64,000 nt of DNA, taken from positions 145,369,654-145,433,653 of the forward strand of contig OU015499.1 of the NCBI GenBank assembly GCA_907164885.2, written 5' to 3'. The position numbers were made by a program, and so were the translations under genes. Shown here piece by piece: positions 1-11,208 of this stretch. Every line of letters begins with the position of its first letter. Positions within the stretch are counted from its first letter, which is position 1. Under the pieces are notes generated by a model, which was given only the letters and a program-made list of their open reading frames with translations, did not search any database and was not told the origin of the DNA. The stretch is from Dolomedes plantarius (lineage: Eukaryota > Arthropoda > Arachnida > Araneae > Dolomedidae).

Positions 1-449
1 GTGAAAGGTTTCTCCCCCGTGTGGATGCGGAGATGACTGCTTAAATGACTCTGATCAGGAAATGCTTTCCCACATACAGTGCAGGTAATAGGTTTCTCTC
101 CCGTGTGGATGCGGAGATGTCTTTTTAAATAACCGTGTCGAGAAAATCTTGTCCCGCAAACTTTGCAGATGAAAGGTTTTTCTGTATGGGTATCAATAAT
201 ATGGTACGAATGATGCGCATTTAAGGCGGCCAAATGTGAAAATGTTTCTTCACATAAATCACATTCGAAAATTTTTTCTTCGGTGCGAGGGGGAATCTGT
301 GCACTGGAACCTTTTACATTTTGACTAATAATACAAGTGTCACAAGTAGTGCATTCCTCTTCGGCTTTAGTAGGATTTTGTTCGCAGGAATGGCATTCGT
401 TGGACAGTCTATTTACGCTGGAAATACACGATATTTGCTCTTCTGGCAT
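1..449 (-). CDS. C2H2 zinc-finger protein, N-terminal part (copy A, cut by window edge)
   Basis: The minus strand is open from an ATG at 449 to the window edge (149 codons, no stop). The N-terminal ~60 residues are Cys-rich, with Cys at 8, 19, 22, 33, 36 and 39, and match no domain I can name. Three C2H2 fingers follow: one at residues 62-83 (C62, C65, H79, H83) and two classical ones (C95/C98/H111/H115 and C123/C126/H139/H143) joined by TGEKP linkers. The N-terminus is nearly identical to that of the gene at 20309-21610, so the two are paralogues from the segmental duplication. Tandem TGEKP-linked fingers normally bind DNA in the nucleus, but the target is unknown. The finger array continues outside the window, so total length and integrity cannot be judged. 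Confidence 0.85.
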   Translation of the reverse strand, partial: MPEEQISCISSVNRLSNECHSCEQNPTKAEEECTTCDTCIISQNVKGSSAQIPPRTEEKIFECDLCEETFSHLAALNAHHSYHIIDTHTEKPFICKVCGTRFSRHGYLKRHLRIHTGEKPITCTVCGKAFPDQSHLSSHLRIHTGEKPF

Positions 450-569
450 GCCAACGTTCCTTTACACGATGATTAAAAAAAACTGTAACTGCCAGCAGTA
501 CGTTGACTATATGAATTTTTGGACACCACAAAGATTTTAAATTCCCACCAAACAATATGTACGGAGAAC

Positions 570-586
570 CTGAAAAGAGAGGAGAA
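570..586 (-). other. Predicted 3' splice acceptor 5' of zinc-finger gene copy A
   Basis: On the minus strand a pyrimidine-rich tract ending in TTTTCAG lies about 120 bases upstream of the ATG at 449. The same tract is kept in the paralogue at 21727-21744. This suggests a spliced 5' UTR exon in both copies. It is predicted from sequence only. Confidence 0.45.
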
Positions 587-1463
587 AGAAATTTGAATGG
601 GATATATTAACACTGATCCATCATGCTTTTTTTAAATTTTGCACATGAAATAAATAGCAATATTTGAAAGTTTGTGCTACGAAATGAGATATCTATAAAA
701 TAAGATGTTATAAATTACGTTCTGGATGAATTAAACTACTGAGCATTTTGAATTTATTGTAATTAGGGCACGAGGTTCCTTAAACATTCTTATTGTTTTA
801 TTCTGGTAGATCATAAGGACGCGTAAAGATTTGATATGTTTCGGTTTTTAGGGATCTCCACAGTTCGGATATCGGCCAGATGAATAACGTATAAGCAGTA
901 TTAATATTTTTCCCCTTTACATTCATTTTAGTTATCCGAAATTAAAAATAATTTCATCATTAATTATTTAGTTTAATGCTCCGAGAAATTCCAGAGATTA
1001 ACATCTAATGGAAAAGTTCGGTTACCCTGAGATTAAAAAGTTTATAAATGTAATGAAACATAAAATTATTACGGGAAATAACAAAGAATATATGGCTTAT
1101 GGGTTTCATTAGGCATATTTGTATGGATTGCAGTTTGTTGACTACAGATATTTTCCCCCACGCTCTCTCCATATTTTATTCTGAATGCTGGGTATATAAT
1201 ACATTAGAATTGGCGGTAGTATAAATTTTTCAAATTTCTTTACGTTCAACTACTGTACAATAGAGCTTTTATGTGATTCTTCACATTTCTAAACAGTTAC
1301 CTGTGGACGTCTTGTAGTCTATGTGGTAAACGTCAGGAATATACGGCAGATAATTTATTTTCCGACCGAAGCCTTTTTATTATCGTATTACAAGATTATA
1401 AACAGGGAATAAAAATTTTAAACAAAAGAAATCTACGCGGCTATCATGGGAAGCTTTTTAAAA

Positions 1464-1700
1464 TCTTATTAATAAAAGCGAATGTTTGCGTGCGTGCGTG
1501 CCTGTGTGTGGGCGGCCCCCAGGCGAATCTGTGAAACTTACAGCCGTGAAATTTGGCACACGGGTAGTGAAGAGTCTGAAAATGTGCACCTCGAAGCCCG
1601 AATTTTGAATTTTATTACCGGTAATTTTTAATTAATAAAAACCAACAATTTTTGAATGGTGAGTACAGAAAATAGAAGAGCCTTACCAGCCGCCATATTT
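1464..1700 (+). mobile_element. Helitron-like 5' terminus
   Basis: The segment starts TCTTATTAATAAAAGCGAAT after an A, exactly where homology with copy B stops. It then has a GTGC-rich stretch and a CCGTGAAATTTGGCACACGG motif. This layout (TC start, A/T-rich run, GAATGT-type word, later a GAAATTT box) matches the other Helitron 5' ends at 19697 and 48451. No matching CTAG 3' end could be assigned, so the element is truncated or its end is unrecognised. Confidence 0.45.
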
Positions 1701-2441
1701 GAAATGTCAAAATCGATGCATTTTTTTCATGAAAGTACATACATGCTACATATTTGGAAAGAGCTTTGAAAACTGATAATTTTGTCTGCTTACAGTTATT
1801 CTGTTACTTCAATAGTTTTAGAGCAATTTTAATTCTAAAACGTCACCGCTGAGAAATCAAATCAACCATCTACAGTATGGTGCAGCCATCTGTCGGCAGC
1901 AACGGGAATGAAAATTGATGGAAATTTGGAAAGAGATTTAAAAACTGATAATTTTTTCTGCGTACACTTAATCTGTTAAAAAATTAATCTTGCGTACACT
2001 TAATCTAGCAAAATCTTAACATTTATGCTCCGAATATTTCAACACTTTATCCAGAGGTGCTAAGGTAATAACCCGTAATAGCAGTTTTTGAAAAAAAAAT
2101 ATTAATTTTACCGAGTATTGATTTTTAATTTCATTGTTTGTATTAAATGTTTGTTTTATTAAAAGTTATTTTGTTAATATTACCCCTATTGCTTTCTTTT
2201 TTACATGAATCCTTTTCTACTGTGTTTGTTCACTTTTTCAGTTTAATAATTATTTGTGTTTTAGCACTCAAAAAAGAGAATAGAATAAAAAAACTGAAAA
2301 ACTTTGCTCACCATATTTATATATATAAAAAAACCTTAATTTACCAATAAATATTTTATGTGCTATGAAAGCAATAATTTTTTTGTTCATTTGATTTTAA
2401 AAAGACTCGTGTTTTTAATTTCTTAATCACACATATTCCAT
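1701..2441. other. AT-rich DNA, no gene seen
   Basis: No coding region is supported. A stretch near 1878-1920 (GGTGCAGCCATCTGTCGGC) resembles the middle of the dispersed repeat at 33470-33799, 37863-38118 and 45479-45808. The rest is anonymous and may be the body of the Helitron-like element that starts at 1464. Confidence 0.4.
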
Positions 2442-2449
2442 ACAATATT

Positions 2450-2636
2450 CAGAGCCTGACTAAGGCAGGGGCATATGGGGCAGTTGCCCCGGGCCCCCAC
2501 ATCATAGGGGGGCCCCAAATCGAATAGAAAGTTTAGTATTAAGTATTAAGTTCTTCATTACTGAGGTAGTAAAGCAGAGGGGGGGGCCCCAAAGAAGTTT
2601 TTGGCCCGGGCCCCAATTAGGCTAAGTCGGGCCCTG
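2450..2636. mobile_element. hAT-type MITE with perfect 8-bp target duplication
   Basis: The element runs from CAGAGCCTGACTAAGGC to a complementary end GCTAAGTCGGGCCCTG. It is flanked by identical 8-bp repeats, ACAATATT at 2442-2449 and 2637-2644. Short terminal inverted repeats starting CAG with an 8-bp target duplication are diagnostic of the hAT superfamily. It has no coding capacity. Confidence 0.85.
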
Positions 2637-2773
2637 ACAATATTTATGTTTAACCATACGTTGCTCTTACGTTTAGCTCCATCTCTATATTTTGATCCTT
2701 TCAACATAAGGATTATATTAATGAATGTGTGAAAAATAACATGTTTGGTTATATTAGTTGTTCGAAAACAACT

Positions 2774-3125
2774 GATCTTGTATTTATGGTGCGTGGAGCC
2801 CTAATTGCAGATTTCTATTAATTTTTACGTTTGTCAGTGGCTTCTACCCATACTTTAATTTTTTCTTTTCTAAAGAATCTTGCATTTATGATGCGTGGAA
2901 CTCTTAATTGCATATTTCTATTAATTTTTTTGTTTGTCAATGCCTTCTAGCTATACTTTTAATATTTTTGCTACAAAATCTTGCATTTATGGAGACATTT
3001 ATTATGCAGATATGAATTATAGAAATGTTTATTGCTACAGAATCTTGCATTTATGGTGTGTGGAGCCCTAATTGCAGATTTTTATTAATTTTTACGTTTG
3101 TCAGGGTCTTTTACCTATACTTAAA
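2774..3125 (+). repeat. ~103-bp tandem repeat, about 3.5 units
   Basis: Units begin with a word like ATCTTGCATTTATGGTGCG at about 2774, 2876, 2976 (shortened unit) and 3041, and contain GCAGATTTCTATTAATTTTT. The spacing is about 103 bases for the full units. The array ends where the hAT element at 3128 starts. Confidence 0.75.
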
Positions 3126-3127
3126 TA

Positions 3128-3770
3128 CAGGGGTGTCCAGCCCGCGGGGCGCATGCGGCCCAAAGCAAGTGTTAGTGCGGCCCAGAGAGAGAGAGCTCAA
3201 AGCAAAAAAAAAATATATATTAATAGCCTGCCTTGATATAAAAAGTAATGCGGAAAAGGAAAAAATGGACCATGTTATGCAAATCATCTTCAAAATGGTG
3301 AATTTTATGAAGGCTTGGGGATTGATTCATCGCCAGTTTCAGGAATTTCTTAAAAGCTTGGATGCTGAATATGGCGATACTTTTAAGAAATAAGGTAGCT
3401 CAGAGGAGAAAATATTAAAAAGGTTTTATAGCCTACTTGATGATATCAAATTGTTTATGACATTGAAAAGTAATCTGTGCCAGAACTTTATGATAACTGG
3501 CTTGCAGATTTAGAAGATTTTGATAGATCTGAATGCCCATTTAAATGACTCAAACACCCGTCACTTCATGGATTTTACTTCAGTGTAAAATTCATGAAGT
3601 TGAAATTATGGCAAGCCAAATTAAATGTTAAAAATTTTTTGCATTTCGAAACGCTGACCAAGCACAATTCTAAAAATGTTATAAAATACGCAACCTTACT
3701 TTCCGATTTAGTACAAGAATTTAAAATTGATTTCAGGACTTTTGGAAAAGTAAACAATTGTTTTTTTTGC
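3128..3770 (+). pseudogene. hAT transposase relic (GTF2IRD2/Charlie-like)
   Basis: A hAT-type terminus, CAGGGGTGTCCAGCCCGCGG, lies at 3128. Decayed coding sequence follows on the plus strand: KMVNFMKAWGLIHRQFQEFL then SLDAEYGD at about 3290-3380, KILKRFYSLLDDIKLFM at about 3405-3460, and a KLKLWQAKLNVKNFLHFET segment near 3600-3655. The order and wording fit the central part of hAT transposases of the kind domesticated in vertebrate GTF2IRD2. Stops and frameshifts separate the blocks, so it is dead. The right TIR was not found. Confidence 0.7.
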
Positions 3771-4367
3771 ATGTTTTCTACTCTATTTACAGTCAGTATA
3801 GATATAATGCTAGCAAATTGTCAAATGGAATGCATAGAGTTGCAATCTGACATCTGACTAATTTAATAATAATTCTAATTACAGTCTGATTATCTTAAGT
3901 TACCTTTATACTGGCTATTAAAATAAATAAAACAATTGTGTGATTCAGGGAATATTAGGAAAACATTTTTTTTTTACAGGACAAGGTAATGTCATAACAT
4001 TTTTCATTCTGTGTATCAAGTCAAATGATTTTAAGATATCCACATAGACTGAAATTCTTTTGGTCAAAAATCCACAATATAGATCAGTGATACAGGAAAT
4101 AAAGAAGATCAAGCAATACCTATTATAACACTTTTTAGTTAGAGGAAATCACACCTACTACTTCATTAACAATGAGATAGAAAAGCAATTGTCAATATAT
4201 ATATTTCATGATAGAGTATGAAATATTTTATTCTGCAGTCATAAATGTATGTACTTCGGGTAACAGCAAAAGTTTATTACAATGTTTAACAAAACAGAGA
4301 TTTAAGAAACATATATGCATAATATACAGAACAGTAATTCTCACACGAATTAAATCTTTTAAAAGTA

Positions 4368-5312
4368 CCGTAAGATGGGGATTACTTTGTGACCCATTAT
4401 AACTTTTTCCTATTTCGGATCTTGCACCGTGCCTCTCATACCGGATAGAAAAAGAAATGCGCCAACAACCTGCCCGATATACAGAGACACTCAGTGATCG
4501 GTGTCCGAAGCTTCTGTGCGCCATTTGTCTTCGCTAGGCAATGTATTGTTCAAATCTGTTATCTAGCTATTAACTCAAACTCGGAAACTTTATGTACTAA
4601 AGGTTAACACTTTATACAACAAACTACCTTAGGTAATTATTTTTCACTGTAAATATGATGGTTAGTTTGTGGAACAATATAACTTTTGTGTAGTGATATT
4701 TTTGAGGGATATGAGAACATAACCAAAATATTGAGAGGTAACGGGATTACATTGTGACACATTGACACTGTTACAAAATAACCCTCAAAGTCGACCCACC
4801 TCCTCCAGCCACTCGATGTTGAATTTTTCCGTCCTCTAAAATGCCACTGGAGAAAGAGAAGTATTGACTATCTGGAAAAAAACTACCCGAAGGAACACAA
4901 TCTGCCGAAAGACAAAGTTCCTCATCTTCTCAAATAACTGATTGCTACCCTGGTCAAACGAGGTCTCTTTGATGTGAAAGATATAGATAAAGTTATCCAA
5001 TATTTGTAATTGTGTATCAAGCTTATAGTAATCGTTTTACTGTCTAACTTTGTTTCAAGAAATTTTTCTCCTTGGATTTCAAGGTGAAAACACAGATGTC
5101 ATGAAGTAGCCCCACTCGGCAGGGCAACTTTGTGACACATTTTAACTTTAATATCTTAATGGTAATTAAAGATCTGGGTAAGAGCAATACATTACTACGT
5201 AAGGAAATGATGTACCAATGTTTTGCAATTGTTTGTTTTGGGCTAATTTTAATACTGATCAGCTGGCACACAAAAAACTTAAAATCTGTCAGAAAGTAAT
5301 CCCATTTTACAG
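4368..5312. mobile_element. Unclassified TIR transposon, TA-flanked (copy 1)
   Basis: Imperfect terminal inverted repeats (CCGTAAGATGGGGATTACTT at the left; complement of CTGTAAAATGGGATTACTTT at the right) are flanked by TA on both sides. Related copies are at 25249-26216 (complete) and 23479-24186 (left end lost). A plus-strand frame at 4842-5010 reads SIDYLEKNYPKEHNLPKDKV near its middle and ends FDVKDIDKVIQYL-stop, with one internal stop. The same frame is kept in the other copies, so this is a coding remnant. I do not recognise the protein family. TA flanks suggest a Tc1/mariner/pogo-type mechanism, by inference only. Confidence 0.65.
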
Positions 5313-6639
5313 TATAAGTAAATTAAAAACAAAATCTGAAGTCACATAAAATAACCTAAATGAAATTAAAACTGTTCATACACAAAAATGTTATGGTAAT
5401 TTAAATATTTTATTGGTCTTTTTACAAATTACTTCCAATAAAATATTTTTCCTTTCCCATCTCCTTCCAAATTAAGGAAATTTCACACATTATATATAAT
5501 AATAAATTAAAATCTTTAGAAATAATACACTTGACAGGAATAAGAAAAAATTATTTTTCAATATTTTGTACGCATGAGCTCTGGTTAGTGTACTACAAAA
5601 ACCTTTATTGCCTTTATTTCCAGCAAATGTGACAAAAAGAAAAAGATATTGCCTAACAGACGAGTTATTGTTACTGTCAAAATAAATTGTTTGACAAAAT
5701 TCTTTTATATAAATCTCATTGAAGTTTCAAATATTTACACTGGTATAAGGCAGTTAAAAATAATGGATTGTTGAGCTTATACCAAAATGCAAAAAATCAG
5801 GAAACTCCAGATATCTGGGGTATAGGATTTGGATAAGGAGCATATGGAACTTTTGTAATACAACTACCCATTTCTTGAGGTAGAGAATTAAAATATGTAA
5901 TATTTGTCAATGGACTACAGAGTACAAGAGAGACAGAATTTAAAGTAATCTTATTCAAATTTCATTAACTTTTGTCTTCAAACTTCATGTTTTCATTAAA
6001 AGATTTTCATAAAATTCAGACAAACTTTCAAGTTTCTCAACATAATCATTACTTACAAACAGATCAGATATAAAAGTAATAAAATCAGAAATGTGGAGGT
6101 TAGGAAATAAAGTTTTATTTTCAGGCTATAAATTTATTGCTTATTCTTGTAACAAGTTATGAGTCTACCTCAGAGATTCTCTTGTGAAAAAAGGCCCACA
6201 AATTTTGAAAGTTTCTGAAAAACTCCTTTAAATAGTTGAAGGGTTTAATAGAGCTAAATACCTACTGAAACTCGACTTCCAAATGATGATTCAATGAGAT
6301 AAAATGCAATGTGAAAGATGCAAAATACCCATAATTTTTCTCCCTGAGTAGATTTACCTGTCTATATCAAACCAACAAATTTTGGCTACTAGTCAGGGTT
6401 CTTGTCATATAATTTTAAAAACTCTGTGAAACAAAACTCCCCACAGTTCACAACAGAATTCAAATAATATGAATAATCCTAAGACATCCTTAGGAATACT
6501 ATGCATAAAAGGATAGAATATATACATATAAAGAATTATTTATGAAAGGCAGGGCTTGCTTTAATATAACTGGATTTATTGGAAGCAATTGGGTCCTGTG
6601 TTAGTACAGAGCCCCACATGAAGAAAAATTTAAATTGTC
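5313..6639. other. Non-coding duplicated DNA
   Basis: AT-rich DNA that matches 26217-27574 in copy B. No open frame or RNA gene is supported. Conservation between copies is as expected of a recent duplication and does not by itself indicate function. Confidence 0.6.
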
Positions 6640-7325
6640 TAAAAGGAAGTACTACCATCATTTAAAAACCTTCTAGAATGCCTGACAAAATATAGGCAAT
6701 CTGATTTCGAACAAGTTTTAGTCGGAGCCACAAAGCTTGCGACTGATTTAGAAGTCACTCCAGAATTTCAGGAAACACATTTACAAAAATGAAAAAGGAT
6801 ATTTAACTATGAGTATGAACCAATAAGTAACTGGAAAGAAATGTTTGAAGTACATTGTTTTTTACAAATGCTGTATAAAGCTAGGTAAGTTAATTCGAGA
6901 TGATTCCACAGAATTAACATTAGGAACATATATAGGTACTAGAAATTGGCCTGACACATGTAAAATAGATTCAGATTAATGACCAGATGAAGTCTATAAA
7001 ATATGCAGACAAAGATAGCTATATGCTGGTCAAAGAAATGCAAGTATTAAAACCTATTGTTTCGGAAACCCTATAAAAATTCTACAATTGCTCTAAATGA
7101 CAGGTACTGGCTTTTCAAATGCTTTCATATCTTTAGGAATAACAATTCATGTAACTGTAACAATGGGAAAAAGAAGCTTTTCAAGATTAAAATTCATTAA
7201 AACATACCTTAGTTCAACAATATCGTAGAAGAGACTCAACTGTCTTGCAATAGTGTCTATGGAGCCTGTAGAAACAAGGAAATTAAAATTTCAAAATTTA
7301 GAAATTATCTTGTTGATAAAAAAAA
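6640..7325 (+). pseudogene. hAT transposase relic (ZMYM1-like), copy A
   Basis: Plus-strand remnants read ATKLATDLEVTPEFQETHLQ followed by a stop at about 6728-6790, and near 7170-7265 KRSFSRLKFIKTYLSSTIS, the C-terminal dimerisation segment of hAT transposases. Stops and frameshifts interrupt it throughout. The paralogous relic at 27575-28265 carries the same words, so the element inserted and had probably begun to decay before the segmental duplication. Confidence 0.65.
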
Positions 7326-9000
7326 TCTAGCAAATATTAATAAGCAAATAATTTTGTTCTGTAAATAAACTATATGTAGTCTACTTCATAGTTGTTATTT
7401 TCATATAAATGTACATAAATAAGGAAATATGACTCCCTCCTCTCCTAATTTTGATCTTTTATGCTTTACATTACTAAATGTTTATCATTTAATGTACCTA
7501 TATCAGAATTTTGAAGGACTCCACCAAAATTTCTGAAATTTGGCCCCACAAGGACTAAGGCTGTCCTGATCAAAGGCCTCAATGACAAGAGCTCGAATGT
7601 CAAATTTTCCAGTGCAAAGCAATTAACTGATATATACTGTTACTTTAATATATTAAGTTGATGTAGAAATTACAAAATTTTTAAATATTAAAATGTAGAA
7701 TTCACATAAAACCTTCAAATTCTTTATCAGGTTTCTATAAATTATGTTAAAGTTATATGTAAACTAAATGTCAAGAAAAAAGTTTAGTGAATAAGAAAGT
7801 TCAACTTGAAATGCAAATTTATACATATGACTGTAAAGGAAAGAAAAAATTGTTATATCATTGACTTCTATTCAGAAAATTTTTTTAAACAGTTTTCATA
7901 AAAGAACTTCTATAGACTGTTCAATGTATATTTCCCTCATGCAAAATGAAAACTTATTACCTAAATCTTTCAAGTTTTGGGCACAGTTATCTTTTACATA
8001 AATGGTTTAATACAATCCTGAAAAACATTTAAAAAAAAAAAATTTTGCCCATCAAGAAATATAATTCATTTCATGCAAATTCCATCACAGCATAATTGTA
8101 AACAAATTTCTAGAGGTTGACAGGTGGTTTTAAATATCAAGTTATACAACACATACTGAGGAAAATAGTGCATCAGAATTTTCAAAACTGTATTTACTTT
8201 AACTGTAGTCACTTTCTATTCAATGAATACTTTTTATCCCTTGGAGAGTCGTAGGGTAGGAAACATAAATACTAACACAACAAACATCAGTTTGACTAAC
8301 ACTGATCCAAGAACCAAAACCGAATATATTAAAAAAATATTCCAGACATGAACAGTGAGAATGTAGCTATAAATTTTGCCAATACAAAATCTTAAACAAG
8401 CATATTGTAATGAATGATGTATCTAAAATGATGAATATTTAGGAATATGAGGTTTAATGCTATAGCCTTTTTCTTTGTTGTAATGAAAGATGAGAATGAA
8501 AGTTATTTACTAAATCTTGTCAAGAAAAATTTTAACATCTGAATGAATACAGAAACAAATAACTTTTATAAAAAATTATTTCAATTGCAATTCTAAATAA
8601 AAAGCACTCTTATAGAAGAAGAATATGAGAAAGCAATGGCTAAACTGCAGATTGCTGCTCATGGTACCAACCTGTAAAACCTCACTAAGTTTAGTACCAT
8701 TTCATCATTTACATGAAAAATTTAATCATTTAATAAGTTGTATCTAAATTTTTTGCATAAAATTAACAGTGTATATGGATTTTATTCTAATTTTAAAAAA
8801 TTTAATGCATATAAATGATAGTTTCTTAAATTGAATAAGCTTTTGTTGTTAATTAATTTTGTACCCTTCCTTAAAATAGTTTTAATTTGTTCTTAGTTTT
8901 ATAAACTGATTTTTATACTTTGTAAATATTTTAAATTCAAATTTTTTTTTTAAAAGTCACTAGTAATACTATTGTCATTGTTTTTTTTCATTCTTCTATA
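7326..9000. other. Non-coding duplicated DNA
   Basis: AT-rich DNA matching 28266-30075 in copy B, with small indels. Nothing coding is recognisable. It ends at the TA target of the Tigger element. Confidence 0.6.
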
Positions 9001-9713
9001 TACAGTAAAAATTGTTTATAAGAACACTGGTTATAAAAACATATCGCTTAAAAGAATGGAATTATTAGTTCCTGGCCAATTCTTATGTGTAATGATGGAT
9101 ACAAAATCTGGTTATAATAACATCGTTAATAAGAACATATTGCTTTTAGTGACTTAAAATTAATTGGTTTCTGGAAAAACAAATCGCTTATAAGGACATG
9201 TTAATTGTGAATGTCCGGGAAGTAGCAGCACGTTCTTCAACCATTTTATCTCTTTTTTTTTTTACCTAAAAAACCCCAACTTTCATGAACTAATTCGGCT
9301 GTGGTCAGCCCTCATAAAGTAGGGGTTGTTTGAAAATGCGTGCCTCTAGAAAACCGCCAACAAAACAAAGCTTGCCATGAAAAGTGGGCCAACATCCATA
9401 CCCATAGTGACTGGGACATAATGAGTGGAAATGCTGACCCCGAAAAGCCAGTCTCCTAAAACCTCCACCCACCAGTGAGTCTGACAAGAAAAATTTATGA
9501 GGTCCGGAACCAACCCAGACAGAAGCAGAAATTCCAGACCGGTAGCGAAAAGAAAGAGTGCAGGCATTTACAACCCTTTCAAATTCTACAGCCGACAAAA
9601 GTCATCACAACAATTACATGTACAGCACATCTGGCGGCTCACGTGCGTCCTCTATCTGTGTGCAAAAATGGTTTGTCACAGTTGTTCAAAGAGTGAAGTA
9701 CATATTCAATGAA

Positions 9714-11208
9714 TGGTGAGTGAAAAACATAAAACATTGAAGGTTGAGGAAAAAATTCATATAATTTCCAGATTAGAAAATGGTGAAAAAAATAGAGTAT
9801 TAGCCAACAAATGAAAGCTGAGTCATTCCACGATTTCAAATATTTTTAAGAATAGAGAAAAATTAAAAGGATTTGAAAAAGATCAGACTAAAATTAAGGA
9901 ACTTCGAAAAAGTCAACATGCTGACATAGAAGACCTTTTGTAATGGTTAAAGATTCAAAGGAGTGCCAACATTCACCTAAGCGGACCGATTTTGCAAGCG
10001 AAAGTAAACGAATTTGCGAAGGTCTTAAAAAAAAATATGATTTTGTTTGTTTAACATTGTGGATCCAGAGATTTCGGGAGAGGCATTCCATTGTGTTTGG
10101 GAGAATCAATGGAGAAACGAAGGCCGTACCACCAGGAGTTTCTGATAACTGGTTCAAAACTGTTTGGACTACGGTAAGAGAAGGTTATGAAGACTTTGAA
10201 ATCTTCAATGCTGATGAAACTGGCCTATTTTATAGGATGACCCCTTATGGGACATTGCATTTCAAACACGAAAACTGCAGTGGTAGTAAGCTTTCAAAAG
10301 AAAGGATAACAGTTATGGTTGCTGCAAATTTAACTTGAACTGAAAAATTGAAGCTTTTAGTGATCGGGAAATACAAAAAACCAACAGCATTTAAAAATAT
10401 AAAATTGCTGCCAGTTGATTATCATTCGAGGCCTAAAGCTTGGTTGACAGGAGAAATCTTTGAAAACTGGTTACGGAAGTGGGAGCAAGAACTTATTAAA
10501 CAAAAAAAGAGAATTATTCTTATTCTGGACAATTCCCCAGGAGACCTTGAACCGAAGGGTGGGTGGACAATTCCCCAGCCCACCCTTCGGTTCAAGGTCT
10601 TCATGCCATTAACATAACTTTTCTTCCTCCTAACACAACCTCCGTATTACAGCCTATGGACCAAGGAGTCATTAAGTCCTTAAAAGTTCATTTCAGGAAG
10701 AACTTGATTCTACAGATCATCGACGATATTGAAAATAAGAAAGAACCGAAGATTTCAGTATTAAACGCAATCATCTTGCTAGGCGTGGAAGAATGTTAAA
10801 CATTTAATGATTTTGAATTGTTTCCGGTATGCTGGTTTACTTAGGAGTGAAAATCCTCCCATTTTTCAAACTCAAGACGCTAGAGATGAAACGCTTCAAG
10901 TGTGGGCTCGAGATTTGCAAATTGAACAAGATTCACTTCATGAATATGAAGACATTTATTTGGATCTTGCAGCTCATGGGAATATAATGGATGAAGTTCT
11001 TGTTGCAGGAGTAAATGCAGAGATTTCTGGCAGAGATGATGATATTGATGACAGTAGCAGTTCAGAAGATCATTTGAATGAGTTTTCTTTCCCGAGTTTA
11101 AAAGAAATGTTTTCACCTATCAGTACTGTTAAAAAATTTTTCGCTTGCAATGACGATTTTGTGAAGGATCCGATAAAAAAAAAGCTGTCAATGAACTTGT
11201 TGCGATAA
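9714..11208 (+). pseudogene. Tigger transposase (jerky/CENP-B-type), broken
   Basis: Reading starts at ATG 9714 (MVSEKHKTLKVEEKIHIISR), the CENP-B-like N-terminal helix-turn-helix. Stops interrupt it near 9811 and 9940. The DDE core follows: IFNADETGLFYRMTP (first catalytic Asp, ~10207-10245), LILDNSP (second Asp, ~10520-10540), and FLPPNTTSVLQPMDQGVIKS (~10620-10680) of the pogo-type core. An acidic C-terminus reads to 11208. Besides point stops, a 38-bp inverted, templated insertion at 10541-10578 destroys the frame just after the second catalytic Asp. Tigger elements cut and paste at TA. This copy cannot make a functional enzyme. Confidence 0.9.
10541..10578 (+). repeat. Templated inverted insertion (template-switch scar)
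   Basis: Positions 10542-10563 are the exact reverse complement of 10579-10600 (22 bases per arm). The 15 bases 10564-10578 repeat 10526-10540. Removing 38 bases restores the normal transposase order (DNSPAHPSVQGLHA). This is the signature of a replication template switch. Confidence 0.85.

Larger units (their letters stand above)
1..1463. repeat. Segmental duplication, copy A part 1
   Basis: This block matches 20309-22614 in the same orientation. It covers the start of the zinc-finger gene and about 900 bases of non-coding DNA 5' of it. Stretches lined up by eye differ at only a few percent of positions (for example 1145-1208 against 22301-22364). From 450 to 1463 I see no gene apart from a predicted splice site. 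Homology stops abruptly at 1464, where a Helitron-like terminus begins. Confidence 0.85.

Noticed and set aside
337..540. Plus-strand open frame over the first zinc-finger gene
   Set aside because: It is the antisense shadow of the minus-strand gene's Cys-rich N-terminus and its 5' flank.
8972..9157. 61-codon frame at the Tigger left end
   Set aside because: It crosses the transposon boundary at 9003, so it cannot be ancestral coding sequence.
9305..9712. Several overlapping frames of 70-97 codons near the Tigger left end
   Set aside because: They lie in the transposon's untranslated region on both strands with no recognisable motif. The transposase starts at 9714.
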